A program made the translations under genes and the position numbers. From NCBI RefSeq assembly GCF_007678255.1, contig NZ_VEED01000002.1, forward strand, positions 434,001 through 498,000: a stretch of 64,000 nt of DNA, in the 5' to 3' direction. A model generated the notes under the pieces. That model had not been told where the DNA came from. It did not search any database and worked only from the letters and a program-made list of their open reading frames with translations. Of this stretch, positions 42,907 to 51,946 are shown in pieces (the stretch's first letter is position 1; each line of letters starts with the position of its first letter). Origin of the DNA: Bacillus sp. X1(2014). GTDB lineage: Bacteria; Bacillota; Bacilli; Bacillales_B; DSM-18226.

Positions 42907-43532
42907 AGTATTATCTCCAGTTTAGGCGTATTTAGTTTGTTTCAAAAGGGTCAGCACCTATTAGTTGGTATTATTATCTAGTACTAATTATAGCATAAAA
43001 AAAGCTTTACTCCTTAGTGAAGTAAAGAAAATGGAAGAAATTCGGAATGCCCACCCCCCCTAAAAATATTCCTATAAATCTTAGAAATATACTTGACTAA
43101 TCGTAAGAAAGAGACCGCCGCAGCGATCTTCATCTTTAACCTATTGCCCCCTATAGTTAAGTAGAAATCTTCACAATCCTAAAATATACCTACTTATTCA
43201 TGAAAAGCGACCGGTTGTTGAATATCTTAATTAAAATATATTATTTATAGATTTTTATATTCCTGAAAATAGTTAATACAATGCTAAACGCCTACAAAAA
43301 CCTATAATTTGTAGGTGTTTGTTTATTGCAAAAGGTTCATCGCAAAAAATCGATTCTGCTCCAATACACAATGTAGAACGACCATTAACCCTTAGCACTT
43401 ATCTGCCAGCCGCAATTAGCTTTATTATCAAAAAATAGGGGATTGGCCCCAAAGTTTCCCATCAAAAAAAGAGAGTGCTAGGTAATCCCACATTAATGGC
43501 ACTTACCTTGCACTCTGTTAATAATCTAATAT
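42907..43532. other. Gene-free region with hairpins
   Basis: About 600 bases without a supported gene. A hairpin at 43286-43320 (AAACGCCTACAAA/TTTGTAGGTGTTT, one G-U pair) is terminator-like. The stretch around 43100-43180 (with ATTGCCCCCTATAGTTAAG) has the look of a decayed mobile or coding sequence, but nothing can be named. Confidence 0.4.
43472..43516 (-). terminator. Terminator of the helicase fragment
   Basis: AGAGTGC-T-AGGTAA and TTACCT-T-GCACTCT pair with one mismatch. A run of seven T follows on the minus strand. It starts 17 nt past the stop of the fragment and has a relative at 32672-32715. Confidence 0.8.
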
Positions 43533-44159
43533 TTAATTGATAACCTTCTCTTTTACAGACTCTTTCTTCAACAATTCCTTCACTTTCTGATCGATTCGCT
43601 CAATCTCCGCTGAAGAGTTCTTCCACCAGTTTCGACTCCAAATCCGTTCGATGGTCCAGCCTCTGCTTTCTAGGAACCGTTGACGGTAAACGTCTCTTTC
43701 CTTTGCATTTGCGGAGCTGTGATACATGGCTCCATCGCACTCGATACCCAATATATATCGGGAAGAATCATGCGGGTGAACAATGGCCATGTCAATTCGG
43801 TAACCTGACATCCCTACCTGAGTGGTAACCTCATAGCCGAGGTTTCGTAGTTGATGATACACTTGCTCTTCAAACGGAGAGTCGAAATGTAATTCTTTTT
43901 CCTGTACATGAGTATTTACATTTTCATTGACTTCTTGGACAACCGCATTGATCTGCTCCACTTGTGAGTTTGAAACAGCCCGTACATATTTTAGATAGGC
44001 CCTTAGTAATTTCGGACCTATTTGCGAAGTGTTTGCCACATTCAGTTCTTCTGGCTCAATACTTGAAACCACCGTGATTCCTTCTTTAGCCCGTGTAACC
44101 GCAACGTTCAGTCGGTTTTCTCCACCCTTTTGATTCAGCATCCCAAAGCGGTTATACAC
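43533..44159 (-). pseudogene. C-terminal fragment of a superfamily 1 helicase with DUF559-like nuclease
   Basis: 208 codons. It begins abruptly inside a helicase motif (N-R-F-G-M-L-N-Q-K-G-G-E-N-R-L-N-V-A-V-T-R-A-K), the end of an AAA/UPF1-type helicase domain. It continues with an MTES_1575/DUF559-like endonuclease (F-E-E-Q-V-Y-H-Q-L, Y-R-I-D-M-A-I, G-I-E-C-D-G-A-M-Y-H, R-Q-R-F-L-E). Intact relatives exceed 1000 residues, so most of the gene is missing. The break joins directly to a truncated DnaD-like gene, with an overlap of 8 nt between frames. Confidence 0.8.
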
Positions 44160-44526
44160 CTTGCCTTCCTCGTTTTTCGCATTCCTTGACCGCTTTTAAT
44201 TCGGAGATAATACAATCCATCATTGGTTTCCCAGCTTTATCAAAGTTATTTTCTCCCCAGTTTTTAATGGCAAGTTCTCTCGTTTCAGGATTGTAGCGAA
44301 TCAGCTGGTGATGCGTGATGAATCGTTCCATTAATGAATGAATACTTTCAATGGAATAGCCCATATCAAAGGCCATCTGCTTTTTCGTAATCTGATAGAT
44401 TCCAATTTGAGTACTACACTGATTCGTTAAAAGATATAAATAAAAGTATCTGTCCTCTGGTGTCATTTCCTCCGAAACCATTGGATCCATCCAAAAATCA
44501 ATACGCACTTTTCTAAACTTTGCCAT
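44152..44526 (-). pseudogene. Truncated DnaD-like replication protein
   Basis: 124 codons from the ATG at 44526 to 44152. It matches the N-terminal winged-helix region of DnaD-like and phage replisome-organiser proteins: M-A-K-F-R-K-V-R-I-D-F-W-x-D-P, M-T-P-E-D-R-Y-F-Y-L-Y-L-L-T-N and Q-I-G-I-Y-Q-I-T-K-K-Q-M-A. The C-terminal DnaD domain is gone, and the last residues (K-R-G-R-Q-G-V) run into the helicase fragment. This is best explained by a deletion or recombination that fused two partial genes. Confidence 0.75.
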
Positions 44527-44937
44527 CTTCAACCATGCCTTTCTTCTAATAAAATTCATTCATATATCATATAGAAAGAAATGAAGAAAAAGGTCATAGG
44601 ATTTTCACTAGAATGTGAATTTTAAATGACACCTTTTCATCACCATGTCCTTAGCGCGGGGTTTAGGTGTAAGCCCTTACTTCGGTACTTCTACAATATC
44701 GAGATTGCCAAGGTAAAGCTAACTGCCAAATTTCAAATTTGAGGGCATTTTGGAGCTTAAACCTCAAAAAACGCCTCCAAATTTGATTTTTGGAGGCGTT
44801 TTTTGCAATTTCATTAACTTTTGAGCTTATTTTCAAACGAAACTATTATATTAAATTCCATGTTTGTCCATTTCTTATTATGCTTTTTTAACATATTTTA
44901 AATTAAAATCAAAACCTGTGTTCAATTGGAGGCTCTT
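44527..44937. other. Intergenic region before the GerP-like gene
   Basis: No gene is supported. The only strong structure is the terminator at 44766-44804. The part after it should carry the promoter of the GerP-like gene. Confidence 0.4.
44766..44804. terminator. Bidirectional intrinsic terminator
   Basis: AAAAAACGCCTCCAAA (44766-44781) and its perfect complement (44789-44804) have a 7-nt loop and T-runs on both strands. No intact gene precedes it on the plus strand, so its own gene has probably been lost. Confidence 0.8.
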
Positions 44938-45177
44938 ATGTATAATCAAATTAATATTTTCAACCTGAACGTAAACGGGATGGCACAAAATGCAAGCATT
45001 AATATAGGAAAAACCTTACACAATAGCCATACTGCAAACTTAAAATTATTTGGTGCTAATTTTTCAATGGGAAATTTTTCACCTGCTAAATCCATAATTA
45101 TTACGGTGATTCAAGATTCCAATATAAGTGATCAAGGTCAAAATGAAAATCCATCTTCATCAGACAAAAGTCAATGA
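44938..45177 (+). CDS. GerPA/GerPF-like spore germination protein
   Basis: 79 aa. The pattern N-I-F-N-L-N-V-N-G, N-A-S-I-N-I-G-K-T-L-H-N-S-H-T-A-N, G-A-N-F-S-M-G-N-F-S-P resembles the small GerPA/GerPF family. Those proteins are thought to lie in the spore coat and help germinants pass. The start at 44938 follows GGAGG at 5 nt. No other gerP gene is adjacent, so this is a single-copy paralogue of unknown role. It is the clearest hint of sporulation in the window. Confidence 0.72.
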   Translation: MYNQINIFNLNVNGMAQNASINIGKTLHNSHTANLKLFGANFSMGNFSPAKSIIITVIQDSNISDQGQNENPSSSDKSQ

Positions 45178-45364
45178 TGGTTCTAGACCGAGACTTTGTA
45201 ATAACTCCTTTGCAAATTCCTTATCCTTTGGCGAACAGTGACTATCACTGTTTGCCTGGTGGACTTTCTTCAATGTTAATAGGGAAGAATGTAAAAGAAG
45301 CACAGTTCACAATTGAGCCCTGTGCATTTTTCATATCTTTTCGCCATTATTCTATTGAAAAGTA

Positions 45365-45520
45365 CTAGCAAATTCCAGGAAATCTCGTTTTTAAGCGTTT
45401 GGTGACAGGAACGCCTATCTCTTTTTCCAGAAGACGTTTCATCATAATAGCGACATGCTTGGCATTATTAAGGAAATCATGCTCCACGAGCGTTTGAATG
45501 TACTCACAGTAGGTGCTTTT
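45365..45520 (-). pseudogene. Unidentified C-terminal gene fragment
   Basis: A minus-strand frame of about 47 codons reads Y-C-E-Y-I-Q-T-L-V-E-H-D-F-L-N-N-A-K and ends with K-R-L-K-T-R-F-P-G-I-C at 45365. It has no start of its own and abuts the broken DnaB-like frame. It looks like the end of another gene joined by deletion. No family is recognised. Confidence 0.45.
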
Positions 45521-45700
45521 CAGTCATCTCTAAGGAAAAAACGAGTGGCAGAAATCCTGCCCAACCCGACATTTTTGCAAAATGAAGCATTACGTCGGTT
45601 TGACCCATCGATGGTCTGGCAGCGAAAATCGTCATTTTCCCACTCAATAAAAGGACCACTGGCCAAGTAGCATCCCAGTCCATGCAATTGAGTATTCCTT
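45504..45700 (-). pseudogene. Broken DnaB-like helicase fragment
   Basis: Minus-strand codons give L-L-L-S-G-K-M-T-I-F-A-A-R-P-S-M-G, then D-V-M-L-H-F-A-K, then F-L-P-L-V-F-S-L-E-M-T-E-K. This is the start of the RecA-like domain of DnaB helicases. In the Walker A motif the usual Lys of G-K-T is Gln, and a stop follows at 45504. It has no start codon or site, so it is a relic. Together with the truncated DnaD-like gene it suggests a lost prophage or plasmid replication module. Confidence 0.75.
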
Positions 45701-45725
45701 TTAATTTACATTGTTATAGATACAA

Positions 45726-45760
45726 TAGAACAGATGTGTTATAATATATATAGAACAGAT
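45726..45760 (+). promoter_or_regulatory. Promoter region of the YtrA-type regulator
   Basis: TATAAT at 45740-45745 is flanked by direct repeats of TAGAACAGAT (45726-45735 and 45751-45760). The repeats could be half-sites for the GntR-family protein encoded just downstream. The -35 is poor. Confidence 0.4.
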
Positions 45761-45774
45761 TGGAGGGAAAGTAC

Positions 45775-46167
45775 ATGATTATTCGAATTGAACCTGATTC
45801 CGATATTCCCATTTATCAACAAATCACCAATCAAATAATTGAAGGAATCGCTGGAGGATTGATTCAGCCAGGTAGCTCCCTGCCGTCTGTGAGGGCTTTT
45901 GCAGCAGACCTTGGGGTCAACATGCATACAGTCAATAAAAGCTATCATCAATTAGAGAAAAAGGGAATTATCCGCATAGCTCCTAAATCCGGTGCGATGA
46001 TCTCTTCCCCACAAGATTTCAATGAATCTTCAAGCGAGAGATTAAAGGATGAATTTAAACCACTTATCGCAGAATCTCTTGTTGTAGGAATGTCCAATGC
46101 GCAAATTCAGGAACTTGTCACTTCTATTATTGAAGATTTAAAGAAGAGCAATAAAAATCTCAAGTAA
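45775..46167 (+). CDS. GntR-family regulator, YtrA type
   Basis: 130 aa. An N-terminal GntR winged helix (P-I-Y-Q-Q-I-T-N-Q-I, L-P-S-V-R-A-F-A-A-D-L-G-V-N, T-V-N-K-S-Y-H-Q-L-E) is followed by a short helical tail, the YtrA layout. YtrA-type regulators normally repress their own operon of membrane or ABC genes. The ATG at 45775 follows GGAGGG; the frame is open five codons upstream to a TTG that overlaps the site. The membrane protein gene starts 17 nt downstream. Confidence 0.88.
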   Translation: MIIRIEPDSDIPIYQQITNQIIEGIAGGLIQPGSSLPSVRAFAADLGVNMHTVNKSYHQLEKKGIIRIAPKSGAMISSPQDFNESSSERLKDEFKPLIAESLVVGMSNAQIQELVTSIIEDLKKSNKNLK

Positions 46168-46184
46168 AAAGGAGGCGCATTTAT

Positions 46185-47276
46185 ATGACTTTGGCCATTT
46201 TTCTTATCATTGCAATTATTCTGGTTGGAATTCAAACCGCAGTTCCTTTTTTAGTTAAACGGACCGTTATATTTGGAGTCACAGTCCCCGAAAAATACCT
46301 AAAGAACGAAAAGCTTACATCATATAAAAAGGGATATGCACTACTAGTTTCATTTCTTTCATTTCTGGTTTTAGCCGGCTATCTTCTTTGGGCACTATTA
46401 AATAAACCTTCTGAAGAACAAACTGTGCTGGTTGGTACGCTTATCCAATTTGGTATCATTCTTTACAGTCTTTCCCTGTATTTTTTCTATCACGGAAAAA
46501 CGCTTCAATTAAAGAGGAAAAATAACTGGGGAGCGGGTCTAAAACAAGTAAAAGTCACTGATTTATCCGTCCGGAACCAGGATGAAATGCTTCCTTGGTA
46601 TGTATATTTACTACCAATCGTAATTACTGTCGGGTTCATCGGATACACTATTCTCCAATACGACCTTCTGCCGGAACAGATTCCAACTCACTGGGGAATT
46701 AACGGTGAAGCTGATGACTTTACAGAAAAAACGCCCATGTCTGCAATCTTAATGCCGCTAACATTTTTAATTATGCAGTTCATGTTTTTAGCCATTCATA
46801 GTGGGACGAAGAAATCCGGGATTAAATTAAGCGCTACTAATACCAGTGCTTCGCGCATGCGCCAGCTCACTTTACGGAAAAATTCAAGCTGGTTTATGTT
46901 TATCATTAGTTTCTTGCTGACGGTTATGTTTAGTTTCTTTCAATTAAAAACAATTCACCCTGATTTATTTGATGGAATGACCATTGCAGCAGCACCCATC
47001 ATTTTCCTTGTCATTACATTAGCCGGAACCATAGTCTTTGCTGTAAAAGTAGGACGATCAGATAAACTCGGCATGGATGAAGCTGAAGAGGGAATAACCG
47101 ATTTCGACGAAGATGCCAATTGGAAAGGCGGCCTCTTTTATTTCAATCGAAAGGATCCGTCCATCTTTGTTGAAAAAAGATTTGGCGTTGGCTGGACGCT
47201 CAATTTTGGCAACCCTCTCGGTTATCTTGTTGTCTTCGTACCGTTGGTAATCATCTTAGTGATTTCTTTTTTGTAG
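46185..47276 (+). CDS. DUF1648/DUF5808 membrane protein
   Basis: 363 aa with about eight hydrophobic segments. The central P-T-H-W-G-I-N-G-E-A-D-D motif marks DUF1648, and the C-terminal G-L-F-Y-F-N-R-K-D-P-S-I-F-V-E-K-R-F-G-V-G-W-like stretch marks DUF5808. Relatives include SdpI-like immunity and signalling proteins, but this role is not shown here. Pairing with a YtrA-type repressor suggests induction by cell-envelope stress or a peptide. Confidence 0.85.
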   Translation: MTLAIFLIIAIILVGIQTAVPFLVKRTVIFGVTVPEKYLKNEKLTSYKKGYALLVSFLSFLVLAGYLLWALLNKPSEEQTVLVGTLIQFGIILYSLSLYFFYHGKTLQLKRKNNWGAGLKQVKVTDLSVRNQDEMLPWYVYLLPIVITVGFIGYTILQYDLLPEQIPTHWGINGEADDFTEKTPMSAILMPLTFLIMQFMFLAIHSGTKKSGIKLSATNTSASRMRQLTLRKNSSWFMFIISFLLTVMFSFFQLKTIHPDLFDGMTIAAAPIIFLVITLAGTIVFAVKVGRSDKLGMDEAEEGITDFDEDANWKGGLFYFNRKDPSIFVEKRFGVGWTLNFGNPLGYLVVFVPLVIILVISFL

Positions 47277-47291
47277 GTACGGTCCATTCAG

Positions 47292-47346
47292 TGCCTGTCC
47301 CCCACTACTCTAGCGCAATAAAGTAGTGGAGGGCAGGCATTTTTTC
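47292..47346 (+). terminator. Terminator of the regulator/membrane protein operon
   Basis: TGCCTGTCCCCCACTACT (47292-47309) pairs with the arm at 47322-47339 with two mismatches, then T-run. It starts 16 nt after the stop. The arms recall the GTCCCC-type repeats seen elsewhere in the window. Confidence 0.85.
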
Positions 47347-47373
47347 ATTTCGCCACATAATTTTTCATTTGTT

Positions 47374-47451
47374 TTGACAAAATAACAAATATACTGTAAA
47401 TTAACATATGTACGAACAATAGGATTTAATTTTACTAGAATATTCGTGTTT
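47374..47451 (+). promoter_or_regulatory. guaC promoter with two PurBox-like sites
   Basis: TTGACA (47374-47379), 17 bp, TAAATT (47397-47402). Downstream, ATGTACGAACAAT (47408-47420) and, inverted, AATATTCGTGTTT (47439-47451) resemble the two divergent PurBoxes (AWWWCCGAACWWT) bound by PurR. They are 18 bp apart, close to the usual spacing. In B. subtilis guaC belongs to the PurR regulon. Confidence 0.65.
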
Positions 47452-47464
47452 GGGAGTGTAATTA

Positions 47465-48448
47465 ATGGATAATGTATTTGATTATGAAGATATTCAACTG
47501 ATTCCTGCTAAATCTATCGTTAACAGTCGTTCTGAGTGTGATACGAGTGTCACATTTGGTGGACATACATTTAAATTGCCAGTTGTACCTGCAAATATGC
47601 AGACGATTATAGATGAAAAGCTTGCGATTTTCTTCGCGGAAAATGGTTACTTCTATATTATGCACCGTTTCCAGCCTGAAAAGCGGATTTCCTTCATCAA
47701 AGACATGCAAGGACGTGGACTTATTGCATCTATTAGTGTGGGTGTTAAAGAGGGAGAATACGATTTCATTAACCAGTTGGCCGATGAAAAGCTAACACCT
47801 GAATTTATTACCATTGATATCGCCCATGGCCACTCCAACGCAGTGATTAATATGATTAAACATATTAAGAAACTTTTACCGAATAGCTTTGTCATTGCAG
47901 GAAATGTCGGAACTCCAGAAGCAGTAAGAGAATTAGAGCATGCCGGTGCAGATGCTACGAAAGTAGGAATTGGACCTGGGAAAGTATGTATTACGAAAAT
48001 TAAGACTGGATTTGGAACAGGCGGCTGGCAGTTAGCTGCACTAAGATGGTGTGCCAAAGCGGCAAGCAAACCAATTATCGCTGACGGCGGCATCCGTACA
48101 CATGGTGATATCGCGAAGTCCGTTCGATTTGGAGCATCCATGGTCATGATCGGTTCTTTATTTGCAGGTCATGAAGAATCTCCTGGGGAAACAATTGAAA
48201 AGGACGGAAAGTGTGTGAAAGAATACTTCGGCTCCGCTTCGGAATTCCAAAAAGGCGAACGAAAAAATGTTGAAGGTAAAAAAATGTACGTAGAACACAA
48301 GGGCCGTTTAATCGATACATTGATCGAAATGGAACAGGATCTTCAGTCTTCTATTTCCTATGCCGGAGGCAACAAGTTAAAAGACATCCGTACGGTTGAC
48401 TATGTCATCGTGAAGAATTCCATCTTTAATGGTGATAAAGTTTATTAA
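47465..48448 (+). CDS. guaC: GMP reductase
   Basis: 327 aa. It converts GMP to IMP and ammonia with NADPH, in purine salvage. IMPDH/GMPR TIM barrel with [17 protein letters not shown], the catalytic Cys loop [20 protein letters not shown] and M-I-G-S-L-F-A-G. There is no CBS insert, as expected for GMP reductase. GGGAGTG precedes the ATG. It is monocistronic, with PurBox-like sites before it and a terminator after. Confidence 0.95.
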   Translation: MDNVFDYEDIQLIPAKSIVNSRSECDTSVTFGGHTFKLPVVPANMQTIIDEKLAIFFAENGYFYIMHRFQPEKRISFIKDMQGRGLIASISVGVKEGEYDFINQLADEKLTPEFITIDIAHGHSNAVINMIKHIKKLLPNSFVIAGNVGTPEAVRELEHAGADATKVGIGPGKVCITKIKTGFGTGGWQLAALRWCAKAASKPIIADGGIRTHGDIAKSVRFGASMVMIGSLFAGHEESPGETIEKDGKCVKEYFGSASEFQKGERKNVEGKKMYVEHKGRLIDTLIEMEQDLQSSISYAGGNKLKDIRTVDYVIVKNSIFNGDKVY

Positions 48449-48456
48449 AAAGTAAC

Positions 48457-48505
48457 TGCCAGTCCCCCACACTTTGTTACCAAATGAGAGGGACTGGCAT
48501 TTTTG
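48457..48505. terminator. Terminator between guaC and the racemase gene
   Basis: TGCCAGTCCC (48457-48466) and GGGACTGGCA (48490-48499) form a perfect 10-bp stem with T-rich sequence after it. It serves two converging genes. Confidence 0.85.
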
Positions 48506-48523
48506 TTATTTTTTAAACTAAAG

Positions 48524-49633
48524 CTATGAACGAAAAGTACGGCTATACAGGGTGTACTTTTCAATCTTTTCGCGATTTGGTTCATACCCGATACCCGGAA
48601 GCCTAGGAATGGTAATCATCCCATCTTCAACGGTTACCTCGGGGTCGATAATATCTTCCTTCCAGTAATGGGCTGAGGCGGCCGTATCACCTGGAAGTGT
48701 AAAATTCGACAAGCTTGTGATCGCAATATTATGTGCCCTGCCCACTCCAGACTCTAGCATTCCTCCACACCAGACGGGAATTCCATTTGCCTCGCATAGA
48801 TCATGGATTCGTTTGGACTCGGTTAAGCCTCCTACACGGCCGATCTTTATGTTAATAATTTTACAACTTCCCAGTTGAATCGCCTTTCTTACATCTTCGA
48901 CACTATGGATACTTTCATCCAGACAAATCGGAGTCTCAATTTGCGCTTGCAGCTGCGCGTGGTCGATGATATCATCAAAGCCTAATGGCTGCTCAATCAT
49001 GGTTAAATTGAATTGGTCCATAGCCTTAAGCGTATCGAGATCATCTAGTGTATAAGCGGTATTTGCGTCAGCCATCAATGGAATATCTGGATACCGTTTA
49101 CGTATCTCTGCTAAAATATTTAAATCCCATCCTGGTTGAATTTTCACCTTAATGCGCTTATATCCCTCTTGCAGACTACCTTCTATCAAACTCAATAGTT
49201 CTTCGACCGTATCCTGAATCCCAATACTGACACCAACTTCAATCTTTTCTAACTTTCCTCCAAGAGCGGAAGCAAGACTTACTCCCTGCTGTTTAGCATA
49301 TGCATCCCAGATCGCCCCTTCCAGAGCAGCCTTCGCCATGTAATTTCCTCGAATATGATGGAACCGTTCGGAAACCTCATCCGGATGAGAAATCGGCTCT
49401 TTCAGAAGAAGGGGAATCAAAAAATCTTCCATCATATGCCAATTGGTTTTGACGGTCTCTTCCTTATAGGTGGCATCTATCGCAGCAACGGATTCTGCCC
49501 ATCCCGTAATGCCATCCTTTGTTAGGACCTCCACTAAAATAAAATCTTTATCATATTCCGTTCCAACCGCTGTTGTAAAAGGGTGTAAAAGATCCATTTT
49601 CATATGTCGTAATACGATTCGTTGAATTTCCAT
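48524..49633 (-). CDS. N-acylamino acid racemase / OSBS-type enolase superfamily enzyme
   Basis: 369 aa. Muconate-lactonising-type enolase fold. Catalytic Lys162 and Lys164 (K-V-K), metal ligands Asp189 (A-D-A-N), Glu214 (I-E-Q-P) and Asp239 (L-D-E-S), and the second base Lys263 (N-I-K-I-G) are all in place. It is closest to the dual o-succinylbenzoate synthase/N-succinylamino acid racemase group. With a GNAT acyltransferase and an M20 deacylase in the operon, racemisation of N-succinyl or N-acyl D-amino acids is more likely than menaquinone synthesis. No other men gene is nearby. Confidence 0.88.
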   Translation of the reverse strand: MEIQRIVLRHMKMDLLHPFTTAVGTEYDKDFILVEVLTKDGITGWAESVAAIDATYKEETVKTNWHMMEDFLIPLLLKEPISHPDEVSERFHHIRGNYMAKAALEGAIWDAYAKQQGVSLASALGGKLEKIEVGVSIGIQDTVEELLSLIEGSLQEGYKRIKVKIQPGWDLNILAEIRKRYPDIPLMADANTAYTLDDLDTLKAMDQFNLTMIEQPLGFDDIIDHAQLQAQIETPICLDESIHSVEDVRKAIQLGSCKIINIKIGRVGGLTESKRIHDLCEANGIPVWCGGMLESGVGRAHNIAITSLSNFTLPGDTAASAHYWKEDIIDPEVTVEDGMITIPRLPGIGYEPNREKIEKYTLYSRTFRS

Positions 49634-49655
49634 TCTATCTATCCCTCACTCCGTT

Positions 49656-50477
49656 TTAAGTATGTTTCTTCGTTAATACATAGTGATGGAGGTAAGGAAG
49701 ATTACTCTTTCGTAATGCCGTAACCGTCCATCCTCTGCTTAAATAATAGCTAAAAACCTCGCGCGTTTTCAGTCGCCAATCCAATGCAGTTTCTAAATCA
49801 TTCGCTTTAATGGTTTGGAATTGATTCGGAACAGGTACATACAGGACATTCACATTCCATTCGTGATCAAGTAGCACTGCTTTTGGAATCGGGAAGCCCT
49901 GAGCATCCACTTCCACTTGAATCAAAAGGTGCACTTCTTCGACTTTAGCAGAATCTTCCGATGGCTTCGACGTTTCCCCAGTTATGTCCCATTCCACTAA
50001 AAAACGATCAGATGGTAAGCCTGCATTAAGAATATCAGGCATTTCACCGTAACAATTTTCAATATACTGCGTACAAACTCCACCTAATTTGCTCAAATTA
50101 AGATATCCATTAACCGTTTCTAGTGGATCATATGTCCACACGATTAATCGGTAGCCCTTTTGAAGAGCTTCTTCTCGCTGCCTTAATTTTAATTTTTCAC
50201 CGATGCCCATTTTTTGAAAATCTGGGTGAATTCCCATACTGTGTGAGCAAAGATAGATAGTTGTCCCATCAAATCCAGGAAAACTATATTGAAATCCAAT
50301 TAATCGTGCTCCAGAAAAAGCGCCAATTACCAGCCCGCCATTTTTTACAACGGCAATGCTATGATTCACTGGGACCGGATCTTCATCCGCCCAAATAAGA
50401 CTTTCTAAATCTCTCACGGCTGTCAATTCCTCTGCCGAATGTAACATACGTATCGTAATCGGTTCTAATATATTCAT
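49656..50477 (-). CDS. GNAT-family acyltransferase
   Basis: 273 aa. The N-terminal half is a GNAT domain with M-G-I-H-P-D-F-Q-K-M-G-I-G-E-K-L-K (acyl-CoA loop). The C-terminal half, with L-Q-T-I-K-like and L-S-R-G-W-T-V, resembles the large predicted GNAT group. In Geobacillus kaustophilus such a protein acts as succinyl-CoA:D-amino acid N-succinyltransferase beside the racemase; the same role is inferred here. The ATG at 50477 has AGGAGG 13 nt upstream, a long spacing. Confidence 0.8.
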   Translation of the reverse strand: MNILEPITIRMLHSAEELTAVRDLESLIWADEDPVPVNHSIAVVKNGGLVIGAFSGARLIGFQYSFPGFDGTTIYLCSHSMGIHPDFQKMGIGEKLKLRQREEALQKGYRLIVWTYDPLETVNGYLNLSKLGGVCTQYIENCYGEMPDILNAGLPSDRFLVEWDITGETSKPSEDSAKVEEVHLLIQVEVDAQGFPIPKAVLLDHEWNVNVLYVPVPNQFQTIKANDLETALDWRLKTREVFSYYLSRGWTVTALRKSNLPYLHHYVLTKKHT

Positions 50478-50505
50478 CTTAAGTAACGATCCTCCTGAAA
50501 ATTGT

Positions 50506-51261
50506 TTAGATGACACTTTTTAGAAAACTTTTTAAACGATCACTATTTGGATTGCTGAATAGTTGAAGTGGCGGTCCTTGTTCCTCGATGACACCGTCAC
50601 ACATATAAATCACTCGATCAGCTACTTCTCTAGCAAACTTCATCTCGTGTGTTACGATCAGCATCGTCATTCCTTCTTCAGCTAACCCCTTCATCACATT
50701 GAGAACCTCACTAACTAGTTCTGGGTCTAACGCAGAAGTCGGTTCATCAAAGAGCATAATTTTCGGATTCATCGCCATCGCCCTTGCAATTGCGACCCGT
50801 TGCTGCTGACCTCCGGAAAGCTTCCTAGGGTATACATCCTTTTTATCTTTAAGACCGACTCTTTCGAGGAGGATTAAAGCCTGTTCTATGGCTTCTGTTT
50901 TAGACTTCTTTAACGCCTGAATTGGCGCCTCTATAATATTTTGTAAGACGGTAAGGTGCGGGAATAGGTTAAATTGTTGAAATACCATTCCCACTTCTCG
51001 TCTAATTTGTTGAATACTTCGCGGTGAATAGTTTAATTCCATTCCATCAATCGTAATTCGACCAGAAGACAGGGTCTCAAGCCCGTTCAGACAGCGGAGG
51101 AGCGTACTTTTACCCGAGCCGCTTGACCCAATCAGAGCAACAACCTCGCCAGGATACACTTGTAAATTAATCCCTTTTAAAACTTCCAGCTGATGGAAAC
51201 TTTTATGAACTTTTTCAATTTCAATAATAGGATGAAGATGATCTTTCACATGATTTGACAC
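50506..51261 (-). CDS. Polar amino acid ABC transporter ATPase
   Basis: 251 aa GlnQ/ArtM-type nucleotide-binding subunit. Walker [25 protein letters not shown] (typical of the amino acid group), signature K-L-S-G-G-Q-Q-Q-R, Walker [14 protein letters not shown] and V-T-H-E-M are intact. Its end overlaps nothing; the GNAT gene follows after 28 nt. It works with the permease and binding protein just upstream. Confidence 0.92.
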   Translation of the reverse strand: MSNHVKDHLHPIIEIEKVHKSFHQLEVLKGINLQVYPGEVVALIGSSGSGKSTLLRCLNGLETLSSGRITIDGMELNYSPRSIQQIRREVGMVFQQFNLFPHLTVLQNIIEAPIQALKKSKTEAIEQALILLERVGLKDKKDVYPRKLSGGQQQRVAIARAMAMNPKIMLFDEPTSALDPELVSEVLNVMKGLAEEGMTMLIVTHEMKFAREVADRVIYMCDGVIEEQGPPLQLFSNPNSDRLKSFLKSVI

Positions 51262-51277
51262 ATTAGGTCCTCCTTGA

Positions 51278-51934
51278 CTATCGTTCGCTGATCGACAACT
51301 TAAATTCTACTTTTCTTAAGAAAAACGAGAATATCGTGGTCATCACTAAGTAAAGAACGGCAGCTGTAATATAGAATTCAATAAATGCATAATTCGTTGA
51401 TGCAAATCTTTGTGAAGTCATCATCAATTCTGATACGGTAACAAGCGACGCAAGCGATGAATCTTTTAATAATGTGATAGATTCATTGCCTATCGCAGGG
51501 ATGCTTACTCTTAGCGCCTGCGGGAGAATAATTCTTCTCATAATTGTGGGATAACTCAGTCCAAGTGACTGAGCTGCTTCCATCTGCCCTTTTGGGATGG
51601 ACAAGATCCCTCCTCTTAAAATTTCAGCAATATAGGCACCGGCATTTATTCCTAACGCCAGCACTGACGCGGTAAAGGGATCTAGTTCAATCCCGATTTG
51701 CGGAAGGCCGAAGTAAACAAGAAATAGTTGCACCAACAGCGGGGTCCCCCTCAGGACCCAAATATAAAAGTCGGCGAACAATGACAAAATCTTAAACTTT
51801 GAAATCTTCAGGATTACAATAATAATTCCCATCACTAACCCAAGGATTAAGGAAAGAATCGAGATTTCAAGGGTCAGGATCGATGCCTTGAGTAAAAATG
51901 GAATGTATTCAGTTACTAGAGAAAAATCTAACAT
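51278..51934 (-). CDS. Polar amino acid ABC transporter permease
   Basis: 218 aa HisM/GlnP-type permease with about five membrane segments. The EAA loop appears as [34 protein letters not shown] is typical of the amino acid group. One permease only, so it probably acts as a homodimer. Confidence 0.92.
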   Translation of the reverse strand: MLDFSLVTEYIPFLLKASILTLEISILSLILGLVMGIIIVILKISKFKILSLFADFYIWVLRGTPLLVQLFLVYFGLPQIGIELDPFTASVLALGINAGAYIAEILRGGILSIPKGQMEAAQSLGLSYPTIMRRIILPQALRVSIPAIGNESITLLKDSSLASLVTVSELMMTSQRFASTNYAFIEFYITAAVLYLVMTTIFSFFLRKVEFKLSISER

Positions 51935-51946
51935 ATCTTTAGCTCC

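Noticed and set aside
45174..45368. 64-codon plus-strand ORF after the GerP-like gene
   Set aside because: No ribosome site of quality, no recognisable features, and it overlaps the end of the GerP-like gene and a decayed minus-strand frame.
45455..45670. 71-codon plus-strand ORF
   Set aside because: It is the antisense of the broken DnaB-like sequence.
48524..49633. Menaquinone pathway menC
   Set aside because: The fold fits, but no other men genes are near and the acyltransferase/deacylase context favours an acylamino acid racemase.
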